Origin: Psoroptes ovis
Lineage: Eukaryota; Arthropoda; Arachnida; Sarcoptiformes; Psoroptidae
Direction: 5' to 3'
NCBI GenBank assembly: GCA_002943765.1
Contig: PQWQ01000008.1
Coordinates: forward strand, 1,364,001-1,428,000
Length of the DNA: 64,000 nt
Part shown: piece by piece, positions 57,859-64,000 of the stretch
Layout of the letters: each line of letters begins with the position of its first letter
Numbering within the stretch: position 1 is the first letter of the stretch
Position numbers and translations under genes: made by a program
The notes under the pieces: generated by a model
What the model saw: only the letters and a program-made list of their open reading frames with translations
Database searches by the model: none
Told to the model about the DNA's origin: nothing

Positions 57859-59238
57859 GTCAGCTGAGTATCTCAAACAGACTCAATGATTCGAACGAAT
57901 TCAGCTGTTTTAAACGATGTTTATTATTATTTATGACGAGGAGCAGCAATAGACACTTGAATAGTGTAGACAGTTGCGTGGGTAGTCAAAATGAGTCAAA
58001 TGAGTAATGAGTTTTCAAAGGTAGAAATCAATGTTTATACACGATCATCATCGAATCCATAAATGGTCATTGAAATAATTTACTTTGATGATAATTTATT
58101 CAGTTGATGAGTCCAAAACGAGTTCGTAATACAGGAATACTTTTTAATAATACGGGAATACTTGGTGAGTTTATAGTTTTGTTGAAATTCGGGCAACATA
58201 AACAATACTTTGAGTTGTCCAATTTTTTTAATATTTCAAAGGTTCATCATCTGGAACGAAAATGAAACCTGGAACTGAATCTATGTTCTGCTGCTTTGGT
58301 TTGTTTTGGCGTTTTTTTTTCGATTCGGGAAATTCCCATCACTTTTATTCGTTTATTCGTTGAATATGATCAATGATACTGTTGTTGTTTACGTTGTTTG
58401 GATTCAATAATAAATGATACAAGGCGCATGATTCAATTTGTGTTTCAAATTTCAAGAATTTCAAAATAAGGTTCAAAGCTTCAGATTCTGTTTGGTCTTG
58501 GTGGCCGAATTTGGTGTTTTTGGCTCCTGGGGACTCTCAAAACAGCTGTTACAGCTTGAAGACCTAATATTCAATGTCTTAGCATTTCGTAATCGTATTT
58601 CGTTGATGATAATCGTGTTAATTAATTTTTCTTAATTAATTAATTTCAAATTAAGAAATAACTTGAAATTGTCCCAAATAATAAAATAAACAAAAACAAA
58701 ACACCTGGCGCCATCTGCCGGCGATGGCGCTGAAACATTTGACAATAAAATTCGCTACAGCGTATGTCAAACGTGTTCAGTGTTCGATTGCTTTCAAGTG
58801 TTTTTAATGCTTTGAAAATTTGCAAACAGTTTGGTAGACACTGTTTTAAGTGTAAAAATTGAAAAATTTTCATTCGAATCTTTTTCAACATACGACTGCG
58901 CACGCGCCAAATGTGCACATGCAAATCAAACATTCTACAAACAAATGACGGCTATTGTGACTGTTTTGGGTAGCAATTTTTCATTGACAGGCACCAAGCT
59001 TTCATATTTTTCCATTTTTTTTCAAAATTTTGAACATTATTCCAAAGCAAATCAGTTGATAATTCATTGAAGAAAAATTGCCGCCATAATCATTGTATAT
59101 AAATTGAATGAATCAATCTTCAACCATCCTTTGGTATTATGATTGAATCTGATCAACTTTGACCTTTGATTTCAAGTTATTTCCCCGAAGTTTTTGTCCA
59201 ATCTTCGAAATTGATTCACTCTGAAACAATCAAACAAA
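57859..59238. other. Intergenic region between FE65 and TRRAP
   Basis: Probably holds the promoters of both divergent genes. A possible two-exon small frame lies at 58107-58363 (see findings). Two candidate sites near TRRAP: TGGCGCCATCT at 58706-58716 inside a GC-rich inverted repeat, and an NRF1-type core at 58897-58908. Confidence 0.5.
58897..58908 (+). promoter_or_regulatory. NRF1/erect-wing-like site
   Basis: TGCGCACGCGCC contains the palindromic core GCGCACGCGC known for NRF1-type factors (Ewg in flies). It is 331 bp before the TRRAP start codon and is rare in such AT-rich DNA. Function is inferred. Confidence 0.4.
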
Positions 59239-62200
59239 ATGGATGAAAAAATACCGGCAACCATAACGATAATAGCGGCCACAACGGCCGCAGCAACAGC
59301 TGCGCCATCATCAACGATGTCATCAACGATAATGTCATCGACAATGACCAATCTATCATCAACACTGACATCAACATTCATATCATCACCATCGACACCA
59401 TCAACATCGACATCATTGATGGCAACGACACCAACAACGCCTACGATTATGGCCATAAATAACAATAATCTTATCAAAGATAAAGATAATGATGAATATC
59501 AAATATTACCACCAAGAATACCGGAAGAATTTGATGAATTAGTTGAAAAATATCGTCGATCAATTTTAAGATTAAATGATTTGAAAGATTCAAAAGAAGA
59601 AATTGAAATGAAAAAAAATCTACAAGAATTGAATAATAATTTAGAGGTGAGTCGATCAATTGAATTACCATGGATTAACCATGGATTAATCCATGTATTA
59701 ACCATGGATCAATCATTGATTCTATTTGATTCGATTTAATTACATTCGATTGAATTGATTCGATTTAATTAATTCGATTTTATCCATTCCTGCGCAGATT
59801 TACTCGCTGAACAGCCGTTTCAACAGCTTTTTCGAAACAGCCTTGCCAATCATATTGAAATACCTTGAATGTGGTTCGAAAAATTATATCAAAGAACATA
59901 ATGATAGTCAAATACGTAAATTAGTATTGGAGCTGATAACACGATTTCCATTATCAATAACCAAAAATTTTATTCAACAAATATTTCCATTGTTATATAC
60001 AATAATTGAAAGTGATAATGAAGATAATTCGCTGATATCATTTCGTATTATTGTTGATCTGCATAAACGTACACAAAAACTTAGTGATGATGTAAGTATT
60101 CGGCGGTATTTTTGAGTATTTTGACATAATCAACACGTGCCGTTGGTCCTGGACCTCGGGACCTCGTGTGGTCCAGGGCCTAGGGCCCAGGCGAGGTCGA
60201 ACCCTTGTGGAATTTGCCACTCGTGGTCCCAAGGCCTGAACCCTTGTAGAGTTTGCCTCGTGTGGTCGCGAGGCCGTACGAGGTCAGACCCTTGTAGGAT
60301 TTACCACGTGTTCCATCTCATATATGATGACCGAAGCGATTCTGAGGATTCGTGGAAATCTTAGATTCGATTCGGACGCAATCAAATCTTTGATTTGTTT
60401 GCTCCGAGCGATTCAGAGATTAATTTGATTCGAATCTTGTGATACACAGCTGATAAGATCTGATATGAGATGATTAAATTGAATTGGATCATGTTTCAAT
60501 CATTGTTTATGTGTATTTTGATCTAATTTCTTTGTTTATTTTGATCATTAATCACAGGCGAAGAAGTTCTTGGCCCTTATTAAGAAGATAATAATCGTCC
60601 TGCTTAAAAATTATCAAAAAATATTTCAACCATCAAAGCAATATCACGTACAATCAATGGAAGAACTTGATTTGGAACCAATATTGCAAGAGATATTCGT
60701 AGCCACCTCGTTGCAATTGGATAATTCAAATCGTTGTTTCACACTGCTACCGCGTGGTATAAATTCACTGAAATTATTGATTGAAATGCCAATCAATATG
60801 ATTTTACTGTTGCAAATGTATCGTTCGAATATTAATGATAGTGAATATTTGGAGCTCATTCCATTGGCCATTGAGCTGCTCAATTTGCAGCCAACACAAG
60901 AAGAAAAAGATAATGAATTGTTTAATAATGAAATTTATTCCGAATTTCTTTCGGTTCAAATTAAATTCTTTTCATTTATCGCCTTCGTTACGCGGACCTA
61001 CGAAGATAAATATCAACATTTAATCTCGTATGAGAAGCTACCATTGATTATTCTCAGATTTCTTAATAATCTCACTGATGAAATGACAAGCCTCCGCAAA
61101 GATCTCCTTTATTCAACACGTTATGTTATCACCACTAAATATCGACAATATTTCATCAAATATATTGATAAATTTTTCAATGAAAACATTTTCCTTGGTA
61201 ATGGTTGGTCAACAAGGGAAACACTTCGAACGCTTGCATATTCAATCCTATATGATTTTGTTCATCATGTCCGCGAGCATTTAAATATGAACGAATTGAA
61301 TTTGATTATTAATCGACTATCGAAGAATTTGCTGGATATTTCATTGAATTTTTCCAATAACATCATGACTTGCCGATTGTTGAATAATTTGGCTGAAACT
61401 TATTATAAAATGTCCAAAGATAATCTCAATCTACTGCCAAATATCATTAAAATCATTTTGAATATCATGAAAATCTTTGTCAAAAAGCTCCTATACCTGA
61501 ATCGTCATGTGATACCAAAGTTGTGGCAAAAATATTCGGTTATTAATGGTGGTAATATGAGCTCCAGCAGCAGCAGCAGTAACAGTAATGGTAATAACCG
61601 TGGCCAACCCGATAATGCTGATGGTAATTCGAACGATAATGCTACAGCAGCTTCGGCCACCAAGAAGAATCGACTCGAAAACATCTTGGATTTCAATGAT
61701 AATCGTTCGAATTATCGATCAACAATCGATTATTTGACAACTTCGTTCATCGTTATGAATGATGATCAACAGCTTCAATTCGGTATACCGGATGGTCATA
61801 ACCTTTCGATTCAAGATTGTCGTATCCTGATACGTACCATTCTTGGTTACTTGAAAATCCTTTCAATTCGGCTAAATGATCTGCATCAACAATGGCAGCT
61901 ATCGCAATATGCGACATTTGTACAGCATCAACAACAGCAGCAGCAAGCGAATTCCAACGCTGCTGGTCAGCCATCGGCAACAACGCCCCCTACCGCCACC
62001 ATACAACAGCTCCCGATACGCTCAGGCTATTGCCGTTCGAATGATATCGATTTGCTCGTTAAATTATTCCAAAATGGTCTAAAATCGCTGGAAATATTCA
62101 ACATTCACCTTTATCCATGCAACAATCAATTTCAGCTTTGTCAAAATACATTATTGGCCACCAGTGGTGGCGCTGCTGGCGGTCAAAATAGCCAAAATAT

Positions 62201-64000
62201 TAATATCGTTCAGAATTCATCGATGATTATCGTGAATCAAAATAAACAACAACAACAACAGCAGCAGAATTTACAGCTACGTCTTAAAGAAGAGAAGGAA
62301 GCAATGGAACTATTTTGTAATATATTCACCGTACTATCAACACAAACATTTTATGTAATAATCAAATCATCCATTGATTTTGTTGTCAAATGTCTGGCCG
62401 AAAATAATAACATTATCCAGCTTGTCCACTATTTTTTGTCGCAAAAAAATACATCAAGAATATTTGCCGATATCCTAACCGGGTACCTTGTCGAACGTAT
62501 GGAAATTATGGGCCAGCATAGTGAAATGTCCAACCTCTTTCTCAAATTATTCAAAGCCGTATTCGGTTCCGTATCGTGTTTGAATTTTGAAAATGAACAA
62601 ATGCTTCAACCTCATCTTCAAAAACTGGTGAATAATTCAATGAAAATGGCTTTGAATGCACAAGAACCATACAATTATTTCATGTTATTACGTGCCTTGT
62701 TTCGTTCGATTGGTGGCGGTTCCCATGATCAACTTTATCGTGAATTTCTACCAATGTTACCATCACTGTTGCAAGGTTTGAACAATTTCCAAACCGGTAT
62801 ACATCGGCAAAATATGAAAGATTTATTCGTTGAACTATGCTTGACGATTCCGGTACGATTATCATCACTTTTGCCATACTTGCCATGGTTAATGGACCCG
62901 CTGGTTTCGGCATTGAATGGTGCACCGAACCTTATTGCTCAAGGTCTACGGACCCTGGAACTGTGTGTTGATAATTTACAACCAGATTTCCTTTATGCCC
63001 ACTTTTTGCCGATACGTATCGAACTAATGCAATCCCTATGGAAGACTTTACGGTATCAAAATGATAACATTGCTCAGATATCGTTTCGTATTATTGGTAA
63101 ATTAGGTGGCACTAATCATCGGATGATTGATGAACCACAAAAATTGGAATACATCGAACAATTTCGTGACCCGATTGCGGCCAAATTCAATGCCGCTGAC
63201 GATGATGATGACGATGATCATGATTTAAGCAAGAATCGTGCTGATCATACGGATGTTAACCATAGTATCGATGATCATCCCCAACACCACCATCAACCAT
63301 CATCGACCAAGATACCGACCCATGGTACCTATTCATACATGTTGCTCAAGTTCGCTGATCAAAACAATCTGTCATCGATTCAATTGCCTGTCGACAAGAT
63401 TATAGATGTCGCTTGCAGCATCTTGTTGATGCCAAATATCGATACTTTTTATCGGCAACAAAGTTGGGAAGTTGTCAAAGGTTTCTTGATCGCCAATATT
63501 CAACCGATATCGATGGTTAATTTCGATGGTGACAAAGAATCAATGTATCGATTGTTTACACATTCATCATTTCAATCATTCGGTACTTGTGATTATGGCA
63601 CTTCGTACAATCCGAATCAATCAATGTCCACATCATCTTCGGGAACATCATCGACAGCGTCCACACAATCGTCATCATCGATATTATCGTCCGGTACCGC
63701 GACCAACATTTACAAGTACGGAGATGAAAAACTACGTAAAGTTCATGAAAAAGCACTGATCGCAATGTTGTTGGCTTCGGCCATCAAAGAGTTAGGGCAA
63801 AATGTGATCAATTTCATGGCACCACTGGTTCGGCATTATGTACTGGTCGCCATATGTCAACAATGTGGTCCAATCAATGCTTCGGGCCGCACCACCCGAC
63901 TGTATGGGATGGATCCACTTGTACTGATCGATGCTATGACCTATGTCATGGAACAAGAAGATAAAGAACTGTGTAAAGCTTGTCAATTCGTCCTACGGTT
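59239..64000 (+). CDS. TRRAP: TRRAP/Tra1/Nipped-A, 5' part (runs off the window)
   Basis: Giant HEAT-repeat pseudo-kinase scaffold of SAGA and TIP60 histone acetyltransferase complexes; recruits them to activators. Exons 59239-59646, 59798-60091 and 60558 to beyond 64000 join in phase 0, giving about 1381 residues of an expected 3800 or so. After a Thr/Ser/Ala-rich start the HEAT region is recognisable: IRKLVLELITRFPLSITKNF, then in exon 3 MKDLFVELCLTIPVRLSSLL, YLPWLMDPLVSALNGAPNL, GLRTLELCVDNLQPDFLYAH and SFRIIGKLGGTNHRMIDEP, nearly identical to animal TRRAP. Exon 3 is open for at least 3.44 kb. Gln-, Ser- and Asp-rich loops (61558-61640, 61930-61985, 63190-63310) interrupt the helices. Intron 2 (60092-60557) holds a GC-rich repeat. 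Confidence 0.95.
60136..60312 (+). repeat. GC-rich degenerate tandem repeat in TRRAP intron 2
   Basis: Three copies of ACCCTTGT(A/G)GA followed by (T)TTGCC/TTACC begin at 60201, 60240 and 60288, with GGTCC/GGCCT words between and before them. Spacing is 39 and 48 bp. The patch is far GC-richer than the flanking intron. Confidence 0.6.

Noticed and set aside
1..64000. Search for CRISPR arrays, rRNA, viral genes or full transposases
   Set aside because: None seen. Direct repeats are microsatellites or MITEs, and no integrase, reverse transcriptase or transposase motif appears in any frame I read.

Overview
This is eukaryotic, strongly AT-rich nuclear DNA from a small-genome arthropod, most likely an arachnid and probably an astigmatid mite of the house-dust/scabies type. 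That placement is inference from protein resemblance, introns that are mostly about 55-300 bp with consensus GTAAGT/GTATGT donors, and abundant CAT/GAT, His, Gln and Asn codon runs. No bacterial operon, CRISPR array, rRNA or complete transposase gene was seen. Exon structures below were assembled by hand from splice sites, reading phase and family conservation. Where an exon join is given, the codon phase was checked across it.

Layout: 1-5.0 kb gene-poor leader; 5.0-8.75 kb (+) a nine-exon Na+/Ca2+ exchanger (Calx/NCX); 11.0-12.3 kb (-) EIPR1-like WD40 protein, head-to-head with 12.5-12.9 kb (+) the tiny COX-assembly gene COA4; 13.1-15.1 kb (-) a GPR180/TMEM145-family seven-TM protein, head-to-head with 15.7-18.1 kb (+) UTP25; 18.28-18.50 kb (+) a tRNA-Leu(CAG) split by a 142-bp intron; 18.7-19.6 kb (+) the U1A/U2B'' snRNP protein (snf); 20.7-26.5 kb (-) prohormone convertase 2 (amontillado). 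From 26.5 to 37 kb lies a sparse accessory stretch holding a cluster of small mariner-like inverted-repeat elements, one hAT-like element, a foldback element and a small secreted-protein gene (33.3-34.2 kb, -). Then TMEM135 (37.1-39.1 kb, -), a 6.5-kb gene desert, an SLC36-type amino-acid transporter (45.6-48.8 kb, +), PRPF40A (49.6-52.9 kb, -), kinesin-2 KIF3A (53.5-55.5 kb, +), FE65/APBB (55.7-57.9 kb, -) and the 5' part of TRRAP/Nipped-A (59.2 kb to beyond the window end, +).

The genes are an ordinary housekeeping/neuronal assortment rather than one pathway: calcium extrusion, dense-core-vesicle and peptide processing (EIPR1, PC2), ciliary/axonal transport (KIF3A), APP adaptor (FE65), splicing (snf, PRPF40A), ribosome biogenesis (UTP25), chromatin (TRRAP), mitochondria/peroxisomes (COA4, TMEM135). 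Three divergent pairs share short promoter regions.

The most interesting items are the long-intron tRNA-Leu(CAG) with a T6 run inside its intron, the local burst of near-palindromic TA-flanked MITEs in at least two subfamilies, an RFX X-box-like site just upstream of KIF3A, a PC2 with a roughly 140-residue extension ahead of its signal/anchor segment, and a diverged pair of hairpin-containing noncoding repeats in the 39-43 kb desert. I did not find a clear new multi-gene system.
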